DNA of 64,000 nt from an uncultured Flavobacteriales bacterium (GTDB taxonomy: Bacteria > Bacteroidota > Bacteroidia > Flavobacteriales > Crocinitomicaceae). Under the pieces are notes generated by a model. The model did no database searches. It was not told the origin of the DNA and saw nothing but the letters and a program-made list of their open reading frames with translations. The translations under genes and the position numbers were made by a program. Each line of letters opens with the position of its first letter. The stretch's first letter is position 1. The stretch lies in the NCBI GenBank assembly GCA_946479285.1, contig CAMLFH010000002.1, forward strand, positions 62,001 to 126,000, given 5' to 3'. Positions 25,568 through 34,978 of this stretch are shown here, one piece after another.

Positions 25568-25604
25568 AAAAAGTGTGAGTAAAAATAGTTACTCACACTC
25601 TTTC
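25568..25604 (-). terminator. Terminator of the giant repeat-protein gene
   Basis: AGTGTGAGTAA (25572-25582) pairs perfectly with TTACTCACACT (25589-25599), 6-nt loop; the minus strand ends in TTTTT. It lies 48 nt past the stop of the 1793-codon gene. Confidence 0.82.
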
Positions 25605-25651
25605 TTTCATTTCTAATTGAATTCTATGATCTTCAGATGATTTAGAAAATC

Positions 25652-28600
25652 TTAATAATTACGCTTCAACTTAGCGTCCTGTGTTTCCTTCTGCCAAATC
25701 AACTCCGTACAAGGCTGTCCGTTTTTCGAATAAGTTACGATGCTCATTGTTTGCGTTCTGATGTAAACATTTGCTTTTCCGTCTGTCACTACTACTCTTC
25801 GGGTTACGATCGCAGAAACCAAACCATCTGCACCCATTTGGTCGAACTGTTCCTGATTAACACCTTCTTTATATTTCGTCAAATCCACGTCGTAAGCTCC
25901 TGTTGTTGTTTTTACCGGTTGAGTGGATTGAATTTCATCAATCGACTTCTTAGCAGCAACTGTTCTTTCATTACTTTTGTCTGCCTGGATTTTATTAGTA
26001 GTTCCTAATTCTTTTACTGAATTCTTGATCAACTGATCGTTCTCCGTTGAATGTCCGTTCTGACCTGCCCCATCCTGGATCTGAGTCTGGTTCTGAATGA
26101 TCTTTGTTTTGTTCTCAACAATCCTTTCTTCATTCGTTTTCTGCTGATCTATTTGAGATTGTGTATTTGCATTCTGAATATCAGTAAAGTTCTTTTTATT
26201 CTCTGCAGCAGCAATTGACGGAAGTTCGCCTCTTTTTTCGATCTCAACTACCTTTTCGTCTAATATCTTCTTATTCTCGATATTTTTCACGTAAGCTTTG
26301 TTGTAATTTTCCCGATCGATTTCAGTTTTCTCGTCTCTTTTATTCTCAACGATATCTACATTTTCTCTATGTGCCTCAATTCTCTCTGCCACAGCTTCTG
26401 CCACAACTTTAGATGTTTCGTTGTTTTTATCTGCAAAGCGCTGCGTATTTTCCATATGAGCTTTATCATTATTTGATTTTAACTCAGTTTGAACCTTTTC
26501 GATCTCTTTCATCTTCTCTCCGTTGTTCACCGAAAGCTCTTTGTCAGCTGCGGTTTTCATGGAGATATTGTTTTCAACATCTTTCAAAAACTCTTTCGTT
26601 TCAACAGTTCTTTCAGCTGCTTGCTCAGCATTCTTGGCCATCAGTTCTGTCTGAACAATCGAAGCTTCCTTCACTTTCTTCTCTTCTGCCAAACGCTCTT
26701 CATAATCATCAATTCCGTTCTTCTCCAGGGTCATTCGAATATCAGCATACGCCGCATCGTTTTTTACAATGTCGGAATAAGCTTCGTTGGACATCTCCTG
26801 TCCGGAATTGCTTAGACTTACATTCGCCTTTTTAATCACTTCATTGTTGTCAATCGCAGCACCATCCAAAGCCGAATTCGTAACGATTACAGCCTGTACT
26901 GCAGCTTCCAGCTGCGCTTTTTGATTAACGATATTCAATTGATTGATCGTACTTAGCTCCTCCTTATTCTTCGTTAAAGCATCTGCTTTCTCATCCATCA
27001 CATCAATATTGTTCTGAACTTTCGCATTCGCAGCTTCATTTCGGACTGCATTATCTATTCTGATCTCCCCGAAAATACTGTCTACAGATAATGCCTGGTC
27101 ATTTTGTTTTTTGGTTAATTCAGCCGTTTTATCTGTTGTACCACGCAGTTTTTCAATCATCTTACTAGAGCGTCTTCCTTTACGGGTTTCAGATGCTTTT
27201 TGCAATCTTGCACCTCCCTCAAGCAATGAATTATCCGTTGCTTCACCCAGGTTCTCCAATTCCAGTGTATTTGGTTTTGCCTCCACTTTTGGTTGACTTG
27301 CAACAGCAGGATTGGTGATATTCTGAATTTCTTTCAAACGTTGTTTTGGATACGGATCAGAAGGTCTTTGAGTAACTGCCCGCTCGTACAATTCTTTTGC
27401 CTTTGCATAGTTCTTGTTTTCAAACTTATCGTCTGCACCGTTAATAATGTTTCGGTAAACACGGTCTTTATCTGCCTCAGCTTGTTCTCTGAGCTTAATC
27501 TCCGCTTTTTTGGATTGCTCATAAGCATAAGCATTGGATGGGTATTTCGCTAAGATATTGTCATAAGCAGATTTTGCATTTGACCACTGGCTATTATTAA
27601 ATTCCTGGTCAGCCGCTGCAATCAATCCCTGAAGTTCCTTATTAGCTGCATTTGCTTTTGCAACATCATCCAGGATTTGGCGCATCTCAGCAATTTTGTT
27701 CTGAGCTGCCTGATCCTTCGCTTTGTGTCGCAATGCTTCTTCATACTGCGTAATCGCACCGTTGTAATCTTTAGAAGAAGCCGCATTATTACCTCTCAAC
27801 ATCGCTGCATCATACAACTTTTGCTCTTCTACAGCCGGGTCCACTTTATTAGCCAGCAAGGCTTCCAATTCTGTGATCTTTTGGTCCGGAGTAAGTTCGT
27901 CCGGTTTAATAGTTTTTGCTGCTTTATAAGCAGTAATTGCTTCCTGTAATTTATCCGCTTTAGCCAATCCGTCCGCTTCGGTCATCTTCTTAGCGTATTG
28001 GTTCTGCTGATCCTGAGCCGATTTCTCTGCTTTTTCAAGCCCTTCAATTTCCTGCAGTTTTTGTTTCGGGTAAGTATCCGCTGGTCTCAGGTTTACCGCA
28101 CGGTTGAACATATCTTTTGCCTTTACATAATTCTTTTCCTCAAAGTTCTTGTTACCAACATCAATGATCTTTTGGTAAGCCGCATCACCTTCGCTTGTAT
28201 CCAGTTCGGCCAACTTTTTTGCGGCATCCGCTTTTTCCACAGGAAGTTTTTCATACGGTTTTAAAACCAAAGCCGCATTGTAGGACTTGATAGCATCCGT
28301 AAACTTTTTCTCTTTTACCAGATCATCTCCTTTTTTAATCGCTGCCAGATAATCTTCTTCCACTTTCTGTTGTTCAGCATTCTGATTTTTCAATGCTTTG
28401 ATTGCTTCAATACGATTTTTAGGCTCCTGCTCATTTTTAACCGTTAAAGCTTCCGTATATTTTGCAATTGCTTCCTCGTATTTTTTATCAGCTTCCAATT
28501 CCTTCGCCGCCGTCAAAATTTCAGTGTATTTTTTATTCAGCTCAGCATCTTTCAGTTCTTCCGCAATTTTCTTATCGCACCAAACAATTGCCTTTTCAAT

Positions 28601-31033
28601 TTCTTCATCCGATTTGATTGCTTTAGCTTCCAAATACTTTTGTTTTGCTTCAACATACTTATTTTGGTTCTGAAAAGCCATTCCCTCACCTTTCAACTTA
28701 TCGAAAGCAGCTTGTTTTTGAGCTTCGCCCAACTGATCACTTTCTAATTTCAGAATCTCAGTGATTTTTTCAGAAGCCGTGTTGTTTGCAGGATCTAATG
28801 TCAGCACCTGCTGGAACTTACCTTTTGCTCCGGGTAAATCCTTTTTGGAAAAAGCAGCGGAACCTTCTGCGAGCAATTGTGTGATTTGTTTTTCTTTATC
28901 CGCTTTTGCAAGCAATCCGTCAATTTCCTGGATCTTTTGAGCCGGTTCAGCCTGAGAAGGATCCAGAATTTTAGCTTCTTCAAATTTCTTCTTTGCTTCG
29001 GCAAGCTTGTTTGATCCTAATAAATCATTTCCTGCTTTCACTGCAGCTTCATACTTGTCTTTCTGCGCAGCTGCCTGAGCATTATCTGCAAGAATCTTAG
29101 TTACTTCATCCAACTTATCCTTCGCCTCTTTCTTCGTATTATCGATGGTGGTTGCCGAAAGGAATTTCTCCTTCGCTGTTGTGTAATCTTTTGTGCCAAG
29201 TGCTGCCATTCCAGCATTGAATGCTTCCTGGTATTTTTGGTTCTTATCTTTTTCAGCATTTGCGGCAGTTTCTTTCTTAGCAAGTTCAATCAGCTTTTGT
29301 TTCGGAACCTGGGAAGCTGCATCCAGCAACTGTGCTTCTTCGTATTTCTTTTTAGCAACTTCAAAATTGGATGTTCCCAAGGCTGCATCACCGTCCAGAA
29401 TTGCCTGATCGAATTTCGCTTTGTTCTCTGCTTTCTTTCCTTCTGCAGCGATTTTAGCATCTACCGCATCAATCTTAGCCTGCACAGCAGCATCCGGAAT
29501 TAACGCAATCGACTGTTGGTATTTGTCTTTTGCATCTGCATATTTGGTTGCTTTATCCGCAGCGTCACCTTCTGTAACCAATTGTTTTGCCTTCGCAATT
29601 TTTTCTGCATTTGCTTTTTCAAATTCCAATTGCTTATTGATCTCTTCAATCTTAGCTTTTGCCTCCCCGTTTTCTTTGTCAAGTGTCAATACCTGCTCAA
29701 ACTTTCCTTTCGCTCCCGGATATTGTTTAGCAGTAAGAGCTGTATTTCCTTCAGCGAGCAGTTTTGAAATTTGTTCTTTCAGAGCGTTTGCCTTAGCAAT
29801 CTCATCCAGTTTAACTTTCGCAGCAGCAATTTTTTCTTTCGGGTAAGTAGCTGAAGCTTCAAAGGTCAATGCTTCGTTGTATTTAGCAACGGCATCCGCC
29901 CACTTCTCTTCTCCCATCAATGCGTCACCGGCAGCAACTGCGTCATTGTATTTTTGTTTTTTCTCCTGTTCGGATTTCTGCGCGTTCAATTTACCGTCCA
30001 GATCAGCCAGTTTTGAAGTAGCAGCAGCATCACCCGGTCTGATCTTCAATGCCTCTTTGTATTTATCCCGAGCCATCTGGAAACTTTTCTGTCCTGCATA
30101 CTGATCACCGGACTTCATGGCAGCATCGTATTTCGCTTTGTTCTCTTCGTCCTTTTTAGCTGTTTCAATAGCAAGTTCTGCCTTCTCAATTTCGTCTTTC
30201 GGATATTGCTCCTGCTTTTTACCCAACGCTTCGTTGTAACGTGCAATCGCCTCCGTATATTTTTTTTGATCTCTTAATGCGTCCGCAGAAGTAATCAAAG
30301 CTTTGTATTCACTGTCTAATTGAGAATTTGCAAGATTTGCAGATTTGGCGGCTTTGAGAATACCATCGATCTCAACAATCCGGTCATTCGGATGCTTTTC
30401 GGTTTCTTTCCCTTTGATTTTTGTAGCAGTTTCGTATTGAGCCAAAGCTTCTTCATACTTTTTGGAAGTATACAAAGCATCCGCCTGTTTGATGATAGAG
30501 TTATAATTTGCTTCACCCTGTTTTTGAGCACCTTCGGCATCCTTTAGAATCTTATCAACCTTAGTAATCATTTTTTCGGCCATCGCCTGGTCAAAAACAA
30601 TTTCATCGGAAGAAACACTTGGGTCATAATAAAATTCAGTAGCAGGATTTCCGGTTACGTAGGAATAGTCTACTCCCTGAACCTGGTCAAACAAAGACAT
30701 GTTAACACTTCCATTAGGCATTTTTGTTCCTTGTGTCAGCTCAGGGTCCACATTTTTCAGGTCTACATTGAAATACCGGGTAACTTTCCCGCCTTTAGAA
30801 ACTTCAACCTTGTATTTTTTTTTCGGATCAAGCTGAAGAATTACCGAACCTGAACCGTCGCTTGTGATAGTTTGCGTCACCGCACCTCCTTCATACACTT
30901 TTACAACAACACCGGCTTCCTTTTTACCGGTAGCTTTGTTTAACGTACGAACTTCAAAAGGTACTTTAGCCTGTCCAAAAACAAGATTGGTCAGGAGGAA
31001 AAAGGAAATTAAAATAAGGAGTTTCACTCTCAT
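25652..31033 (-). CDS. Giant exported protein with 18 tandem ~59-residue TPR-like repeats and coiled-coil tail
   Basis: 1793 residues. A Sec signal peptide (1-20, VFG-Q) is followed by a CNA-B/carboxypeptidase-regulatory-like beta domain (~22-95). From about residue 165 to 1243 there are 18 tandem helical units of 58-61 residues, each with the pattern YxxAxxxGDxxLxxKxYxxAxxxYxxALxLxPxxxxPxxKIxEI, a TPR variant with a long third helix. Residues ~1300-1680 are rich in charged heptads (NEERIVENKTKIIQNQTQIQ type) and probably form coiled coil. The C-terminal ~90 residues (YKEGVNQEQFDQMGADGLVSA, VVVTDGKANVYIRT) form a domain repeatedly seen at the end of Bacteroidota TPR/envelope proteins. There is no type IX sorting domain, so a periplasmic scaffold is likely. 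Function unknown. Confidence 0.85.
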   Translation of the reverse strand: MRVKLLILISFFLLTNLVFGQAKVPFEVRTLNKATGKKEAGVVVKVYEGGAVTQTITSDGSGSVILQLDPKKKYKVEVSKGGKVTRYFNVDLKNVDPELTQGTKMPNGSVNMSLFDQVQGVDYSYVTGNPATEFYYDPSVSSDEIVFDQAMAEKMITKVDKILKDAEGAQKQGEANYNSIIKQADALYTSKKYEEALAQYETATKIKGKETEKHPNDRIVEIDGILKAAKSANLANSQLDSEYKALITSADALRDQKKYTEAIARYNEALGKKQEQYPKDEIEKAELAIETAKKDEENKAKYDAAMKSGDQYAGQKSFQMARDKYKEALKIRPGDAAATSKLADLDGKLNAQKSEQEKKQKYNDAVAAGDALMGEEKWADAVAKYNEALTFEASATYPKEKIAAAKVKLDEIAKANALKEQISKLLAEGNTALTAKQYPGAKGKFEQVLTLDKENGEAKAKIEEINKQLEFEKANAEKIAKAKQLVTEGDAADKATKYADAKDKYQQSIALIPDAAVQAKIDAVDAKIAAEGKKAENKAKFDQAILDGDAALGTSNFEVAKKKYEEAQLLDAASQVPKQKLIELAKKETAANAEKDKNQKYQEAFNAGMAALGTKDYTTAKEKFLSATTIDNTKKEAKDKLDEVTKILADNAQAAAQKDKYEAAVKAGNDLLGSNKLAEAKKKFEEAKILDPSQAEPAQKIQEIDGLLAKADKEKQITQLLAEGSAAFSKKDLPGAKGKFQQVLTLDPANNTASEKITEILKLESDQLGEAQKQAAFDKLKGEGMAFQNQNKYVEAKQKYLEAKAIKSDEEIEKAIVWCDKKIAEELKDAELNKKYTEILTAAKELEADKKYEEAIAKYTEALTVKNEQEPKNRIEAIKALKNQNAEQQKVEEDYLAAIKKGDDLVKEKKFTDAIKSYNAALVLKPYEKLPVEKADAAKKLAELDTSEGDAAYQKIIDVGNKNFEEKNYVKAKDMFNRAVNLRPADTYPKQKLQEIEGLEKAEKSAQDQQNQYAKKMTEADGLAKADKLQEAITAYKAAKTIKPDELTPDQKITELEALLANKVDPAVEEQKLYDAAMLRGNNAASSKDYNGAITQYEEALRHKAKDQAAQNKIAEMRQILDDVAKANAANKELQGLIAAADQEFNNSQWSNAKSAYDNILAKYPSNAYAYEQSKKAEIKLREQAEADKDRVYRNIINGADDKFENKNYAKAKELYERAVTQRPSDPYPKQRLKEIQNITNPAVASQPKVEAKPNTLELENLGEATDNSLLEGGARLQKASETRKGRRSSKMIEKLRGTTDKTAELTKKQNDQALSVDSIFGEIRIDNAVRNEAANAKVQNNIDVMDEKADALTKNKEELSTINQLNIVNQKAQLEAAVQAVIVTNSALDGAAIDNNEVIKKANVSLSNSGQEMSNEAYSDIVKNDAAYADIRMTLEKNGIDDYEERLAEEKKVKEASIVQTELMAKNAEQAAERTVETKEFLKDVENNISMKTAADKELSVNNGEKMKEIEKVQTELKSNNDKAHMENTQRFADKNNETSKVVAEAVAERIEAHRENVDIVENKRDEKTEIDRENYNKAYVKNIENKKILDEKVVEIEKRGELPSIAAAENKKNFTDIQNANTQSQIDQQKTNEERIVENKTKIIQNQTQIQDGAGQNGHSTENDQLIKNSVKELGTTNKIQADKSNERTVAAKKSIDEIQSTQPVKTTTGAYDVDLTKYKEGVNQEQFDQMGADGLVSAIVTRRVVVTDGKANVYIRTQTMSIVTYSKNGQPCTELIWQKETQDAKLKRNY
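27305..30541 (-). repeat. Block of 18 tandem ~59-codon repeats in the giant gene
   Basis: I could delimit 18 consecutive units, each starting near a Tyr-x-x-Ala/Ile or Lys-Tyr and carrying KKYxEAIxxYxxAL. Units 5 and 10 are notably alike (PGAKGKFEQVLTLD / PGAKGKFQQVLTLD), as are units 14 and 18 (NYVKAKDMFNRAVNLRP / NYAKAKELYERAVTQRP), suggesting block duplication. Confidence 0.75.
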
Positions 31034-31136
31034 GTCTTTAGTTTATTCTAGCCGTAGTACAACCGAAGTTAAATTTGGTTTAAATTAGTTCAACTTATTC
31101 ATACAAATATCGGTAAAAAAGTTCATTTTCGCTGCT

Positions 31137-32273
31137 ATGATTCAATTTAAACAACTCAGTTTTTGGGAAAAAGTTACGCTTTTAGAAAATATTGATTTCC
31201 TGATAGTTGGAAGCGGAATAGTTGGATCTGCCTGTGCATTGGAACTTAGAAGACTGAATCCGGATGCGAAAATCGTGATTTTGGAACGCAGCTACCTGCC
31301 GCTTGGGGCCAGCACAAAAAACGCCGGCTTTGCTTGTTTTGGCAGTGTTACTGAGCTTTTAGACGACTTGGAAACCATCTCTGAAGAGCGCGTTTGGAAC
31401 ACCGTAAAATTACGCTACGAAGGTTTAGAACGCCTGCTCCAAAGATTCGCTCCTTCGGAATTGAATTACGAAAATTGCGGTTCCTACGACCTGATCACCA
31501 ATGATGAAGATTTGGCTGTCTATCATCCAAAACTGGAGTACCTGAATCAGCAGATTGAATTTATTACCGGCAAAAAAGAGTGTTATTCCTTCGAACAACA
31601 TGTGGAGAGTAAATTTGGTTTCAAAGGATTTACAGGCGGCTATTTCAATCGGCTGGAAGGAGCAATCGATACTGGAAAACTGCTTTTGGCAACCCAAAAA
31701 GACCTCGCAAAAAACGGAATCATCGTCCTGAACGGAATTGAAGTAACAAATCTGCATTCAGATTCAAATGACCTATTTATCGAAACAAATTACGGGGAAA
31801 TCAGAGCTAAGAAAGCTGGAATCACCATCAACGGATTTGCTAAAAAACTCCTGCCGAAATTAGCAGTAGAACCGGCACGCGCACAAGTTTTGGTAACTTC
31901 TGAAATCCCTAATTTACAGGCAAAAGGAACTTTCCATTTGGATAAAGGATATTACTACTTCCGAAATGCAGGCAACCGTATCTTATTTGGAGGCGGAAGA
32001 AACCTGGACTTTAAAACCGAAAACACTTTTGAGCTGAATCAAACAGATACGATCCAACATGCACTGGAAAAACTTTTAGCAGAAAATATCATTCCAAATC
32101 AGAATTTCTCGATTGACTACAGGTGGTCCGGAACGATGGGAGTTGGGAGTGAAAAAGGACCGATCATTGAAAAAATTGATTCTAACATGGCTGTCGGAGT
32201 TCGTCTTGGAGGAATGGGCATTGCAATCGGTTCATTAATAGGTGAAAGACTCGCTTCCCTGCTCCATGATTGA
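31137..32273 (+). CDS. FAD-dependent oxidoreductase, DAO (glycine/D-amino-acid oxidase) family
   Basis: A 378-residue flavoprotein. The dinucleotide-binding motif FLIVGSGIVGSACALELRR (about residues 21-39) is followed by LERSYLPLGASTKNAGFACFG, and the C-terminal part has YRWSGTMGVGSEKGPIIE and GVRLGGMGIAIGSLIGERLA, all standard for the DAO superfamily. Members oxidise amino acids or other primary/secondary amines using FAD. The substrate is not evident from neighbours: the giant repeat gene diverges and a small membrane protein follows. The ATG at 31137 places a 20-residue tail before the Rossmann fold; a later start is possible. Confidence 0.85.
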   Translation: MIQFKQLSFWEKVTLLENIDFLIVGSGIVGSACALELRRLNPDAKIVILERSYLPLGASTKNAGFACFGSVTELLDDLETISEERVWNTVKLRYEGLERLLQRFAPSELNYENCGSYDLITNDEDLAVYHPKLEYLNQQIEFITGKKECYSFEQHVESKFGFKGFTGGYFNRLEGAIDTGKLLLATQKDLAKNGIIVLNGIEVTNLHSDSNDLFIETNYGEIRAKKAGITINGFAKKLLPKLAVEPARAQVLVTSEIPNLQAKGTFHLDKGYYYFRNAGNRILFGGGRNLDFKTENTFELNQTDTIQHALEKLLAENIIPNQNFSIDYRWSGTMGVGSEKGPIIEKIDSNMAVGVRLGGMGIAIGSLIGERLASLLHD

Positions 32274-32363
32274 GAGATACGACGGATCTGCCGGACATAT
32301 TTTATCACCTGTCATGGCTGACTTTTAGTTTATTCTCGTATTTTCGAGCCAAATTAAACTCTT

Positions 32364-32903
32364 ATGAACGCAGCACATTCGCACTTAATCATCAACCATT
32401 TCCCGATCATCGGCTTGATTTTCGGAATCATTGTTCTACTGATCGGAATTCTTGCAAAATCGTCTGTTACAAGAAGAGTTGGATTATTACTTTTTGTGAT
32501 TGCCGGGATCACCGCACAAATTTCAGATGCAACAGGCGAAGGTGCAGAACACCTGGTAGAAGAAGCGGTTGAACAACAAACTATTTCCCAGGACTGTCCG
32601 GATGCAATACAGCAAACGCTGGAAAACTCAGAAGAAACAGAGACGTTGATCCATATTCACGAAGAGCACGCAGAAGAATTAATGCCGATCATGTGGGGAA
32701 TTATGGCCTTATCAATCATCGCTTTATTCCTGGAGTTCAAGAAAAAATCGATGGCAATGCCTGCTTCCGTTATCGTATTGATTGTGGGAGTGCTTGCTGC
32801 CTATTTTGCAAAAGAAGTTGGAAATTCCGGTGGAGAAATTTCACATCCTGAAATACGTAAGGACTTTAAACTGAAGGAAAACACTTATCAGGACGAAGAT
32901 TAA
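32364..32903 (+). CDS. DUF2231-like membrane protein
   Basis: A 179-residue protein with four probable transmembrane helices (about residues 10-28, 36-51, 105-122 and 130-148). It begins NAAHSHLIINHFPIIG, resembling the H-x-L-x-HFPI start of DUF2231-type membrane proteins, and has a histidine/glutamate-rich central loop (HIHEEHAEE) that might bind metal. The ends are acidic. I do not know its function. A palindromic element follows its stop by 8 nt. Confidence 0.6.
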   Translation: MNAAHSHLIINHFPIIGLIFGIIVLLIGILAKSSVTRRVGLLLFVIAGITAQISDATGEGAEHLVEEAVEQQTISQDCPDAIQQTLENSEETETLIHIHEEHAEELMPIMWGIMALSIIALFLEFKKKSMAMPASVIVLIVGVLAAYFAKEVGNSGGEISHPEIRKDFKLKENTYQDED

Positions 32904-32910
32904 AAAAAAC

Positions 32911-32938
32911 AGTAGTCGCGTGATTAATCGTGACTACT
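32911..32938. repeat. Short palindromic element, GATTAATC core (imperfect copy)
   Basis: AGTAGTC (32911-32917) and GACTACT (32932-32938) flank a GATTAATC core (32922-32929). It looks like a diverged copy of the AGTAGGGGCG palindrome at 33537-33574. It may act as a terminator for the upstream gene. Confidence 0.6.
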
Positions 32939-32965
32939 TTACATTACGATTAATCATTTCCAATT

Positions 32966-33532
32966 ATGCCTGAAAATTTCAACTCATACTATCATCCTTC
33001 TAAGGACTGCGTTCCCGCATCCGCTGAGACTATCAGTCAATATGAGAAGAAAATTCCGGAATCATTGATCGAAATCTGGAAAACAACCGGTTTTGGAAAA
33101 TACAACGATGGATTGATCGAATTTATCAATCCGGCAGATTTTGAGGACAACTTATGGACATGGCTTGGAAGAGAAGTACCCAATTATGTTCCTTTTGCAA
33201 TCAGTGGTTTTGGCGAATTATTCTATTACCGAAAACTCACGGATGAAGATGAAGATGTTTGCCTGATCGATATTCAATACCGCAAAATCGAAACACTGGT
33301 TTGGAGTATGACAGGTTTCCTGGAAGATCTTTTACTGGATGAAGAGGATCGCAACGTTTGGCTTCGAGAAAGCTTATTCGCGGAAGCTTTGAAGCAAAAA
33401 GGGAAATTGGAAAAACACGAAGTATTCACTTTTGCTCCTATCCTTGCACTTGGAGGGGCTGAAGAAATAGAATATCTTCAAAAAGGAAATGCACAGGTTT
33501 ATCAGGAATTGGTTTTTCAAATGACGAGTTAA
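32966..33532 (+). CDS. GAD-like/DUF1851 domain protein
   Basis: A 188-residue soluble protein. The N-terminal two-thirds match the GAD-like domain (PASAETISQYEKKIPESLIEIWKTTGFGKYNDGL, then a LWTWLGRE and PFAISGFGELFYYR beta core), and the C-terminus (EVFTFAPILALGGAEEIEYLQKGN) matches DUF1851. Elsewhere these domains occur as immunity-like proteins near polymorphic toxins or T6SS genes, but also alone. No toxin or T6SS gene is nearby, so immunity is not supported here. A perfect palindrome follows the stop. Confidence 0.8.
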   Translation: MPENFNSYYHPSKDCVPASAETISQYEKKIPESLIEIWKTTGFGKYNDGLIEFINPADFEDNLWTWLGREVPNYVPFAISGFGELFYYRKLTDEDEDVCLIDIQYRKIETLVWSMTGFLEDLLLDEEDRNVWLRESLFAEALKQKGKLEKHEVFTFAPILALGGAEEIEYLQKGNAQVYQELVFQMTS

Positions 33533-33536
33533 TATA

Positions 33537-33574
33537 AAACAGTAGGGGCGCGATTAATCGCGCCCCTACTGTTT
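33537..33574. repeat. Perfect 38-bp palindrome, AGTAGGGGCG family, between convergent genes
   Basis: AAACAGTAGGGGCGCGATT and its exact reverse complement with no spacer. It lies 4 nt after one stop and 13 nt before the other, with T-rich sequence on both sides, so it can serve as a bidirectional terminator. Copies with the same arms but other cores occur at 35751, 55431 and 57046. Confidence 0.85.
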
Positions 33575-33587
33575 ATTTCTACTATTT

Positions 33588-34010
33588 TTATTCCTGTGCT
33601 AAATCTTTGTTTGGTTCTTCAACCGGCTGATCCAAAGCTGGTTTCGCATCCGTATCTACAACAGTCTTCGCCGAAGGATTGGGCATAGCACCGAATGGTT
33701 TTGAAAATTGAGTGGGAGTTTGAATGATCTGATCCATTTTCACAGATTCTTCCAGGATAGGTTTTTCAATAATGTCAGTTGTTTCCCGGACCATTTTCTG
33801 CAAATCGAAATCCGTTTTCATGCCATCTGTAGATTTTTTTATCTCGTTCTGGACATCCTGGGTAGCCTGCCTGATCTGATGCATCGTTTTACCTGCCGTA
33901 CGGGCAATTCCCGGAATGCTCTTTGATCCAAAAAACATCAATATAACCAATAAGATCAAAACGATTTCCGAACCGCCGACATCACTAAGAAATAAAGGTA
34001 AAACTGTCAT
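33588..34010 (-). CDS. tatA: Twin-arginine translocase TatA/E family subunit
   Basis: A 140-residue protein with one N-terminal transmembrane helix (SEIVLILLVILMFFG, residues ~14-28), the FGSKSIPGIARTAGKTM hinge and amphipathic helix, and a long charged, Pro-rich tail. This is the TatA/TatE layout: it forms the pore for folded proteins with RR signals. Flavobacterial TatA proteins often have such extended tails and lie away from tatC. No tatC is in the window. Confidence 0.88.
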   Translation of the reverse strand: MTVLPLFLSDVGGSEIVLILLVILMFFGSKSIPGIARTAGKTMHQIRQATQDVQNEIKKSTDGMKTDFDLQKMVRETTDIIEKPILEESVKMDQIIQTPTQFSKPFGAMPNPSAKTVVDTDAKPALDQPVEEPNKDLAQE

Positions 34011-34217
34011 AATAACAACAAAAGTAATCGAATTAATTGAGCTATCCTAGATTCTGCTCCTTCGAAAACGTTAATTTCCGCCTTACTTTATAAGTTCATG
34101 AAATCCCTTACACACTTTAAAATCTGCGGTATCCGCCATCTTTGCATGCAAAATAACAGATTGTTTCCATTTCAGTCCAACACATTTACTTTAGTAAGTT
34201 CCCCATGAATTTTTAAC
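34011..34217. other. Divergent region between tatA and efp
   Basis: About 200 bp with no ORF. Other than the efp -7 element at its right end I see no clear regulatory motif. Confidence 0.3.
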
Positions 34218-34225
34218 TATATTTG
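34218..34225 (+). promoter_or_regulatory. -7 promoter element for efp
   Basis: TATATTTG, an exact TAnnTTTG match, 26 nt before the ATG, giving a leader of about 20 nt. No good -33 TTTG is seen at the expected spacing. Confidence 0.5.
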
Positions 34226-34250
34226 CCCCCGAAAACAATAAAAAAGAAGC

Positions 34251-34817
34251 ATGGCAACTACAGCAGATATCCGGAACGGATTGTGTATCAAATACAATGA
34301 CAAGATCAGCCAGATCATTGAATTCCAACACGTAAAACCTGGAAAAGGACCGGCTTTCGTACGTACGAAGATGCGTATTATCGAAACGGGAAAAGTGATC
34401 GATAATACTTTCTCTGCAGGACACAAAATTGAGATTGTTCGTGTCGAAAACCGCGAATACCAGTACTTGTACCAGGAAGATGACAACTTTATCTTCATGA
34501 ATAACGAGAATTTTGAGCAAGTTCCAATTCCAACTAAAATGGTTGAAAGACCTGCTTTCCTGATGGAAGGAATGATCTGTAATATCCTTTACGATGCAAA
34601 TGATGAAGTTCCTCTAGTCGTTGAATTACCTATGTACCTGGTTTCTGAGGTAACTTACACAGAACCTGGCGTGAAAGGTGATACTGCAACAAACTCCATG
34701 AAAGCTGCAACCATTGCTACAGGTGCCGAAGTAAAAGTTCCTTTGTTCATCGACATGGGAGAGATCATTAAAGTAGATACAAGAACAGGAGTTTACGTAG
34801 AACGCGTAAAGAACTAA
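34251..34817 (+). CDS. efp: Translation elongation factor P
   Basis: A 188-residue protein with the usual three beta-barrel domains. EF-P relieves ribosome stalling at polyproline. The domain I loop reads HVKPGKGPAFVRTK with Lys32 at the position that is beta-lysylated in E. coli; no epmA/epmB is nearby, so its modification is unknown. The central domain has YDANDEVPLVVELP and the C-terminal domain ends IKVDTRTGVYVERVKN. The gene is monocistronic, with its own promoter element and terminator. Confidence 0.96.
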   Translation: MATTADIRNGLCIKYNDKISQIIEFQHVKPGKGPAFVRTKMRIIETGKVIDNTFSAGHKIEIVRVENREYQYLYQEDDNFIFMNNENFEQVPIPTKMVERPAFLMEGMICNILYDANDEVPLVVELPMYLVSEVTYTEPGVKGDTATNSMKAATIATGAEVKVPLFIDMGEIIKVDTRTGVYVERVKN

Positions 34818-34840
34818 GTTCGAAAATACATCATATTCGA

Positions 34841-34873
34841 AAAACCATTAGTCAAGCGGCTGATGGTTTTTCT
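34841..34873 (+). terminator. Terminator of efp
   Basis: AAAACCATTAG pairs with CTGATGGTTTT (one wobble), 8-nt loop, followed by TTCTGTTT. Confidence 0.75.
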
Positions 34874-34978
34874 GTTTCAGTAATCCTGACAGGTTCAAAA
34901 GTTTGAATGTTCAACAGAGTTCGAGACTCAAATCCAATTTGAACATTTTGAACGGGTTGAACTAGTGAACTTTCACCC

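Noticed and set aside
26413..26835. 140-codon plus-strand ORF inside the giant repeat gene
   Set aside because: A frame shadow of the low-complexity repeat gene on the other strand.
32966..33532. GAD-like/DUF1851 gene as a toxin-immunity or T6SS component
   Set aside because: No toxin, Rhs or T6SS gene lies nearby; the domain also occurs alone.
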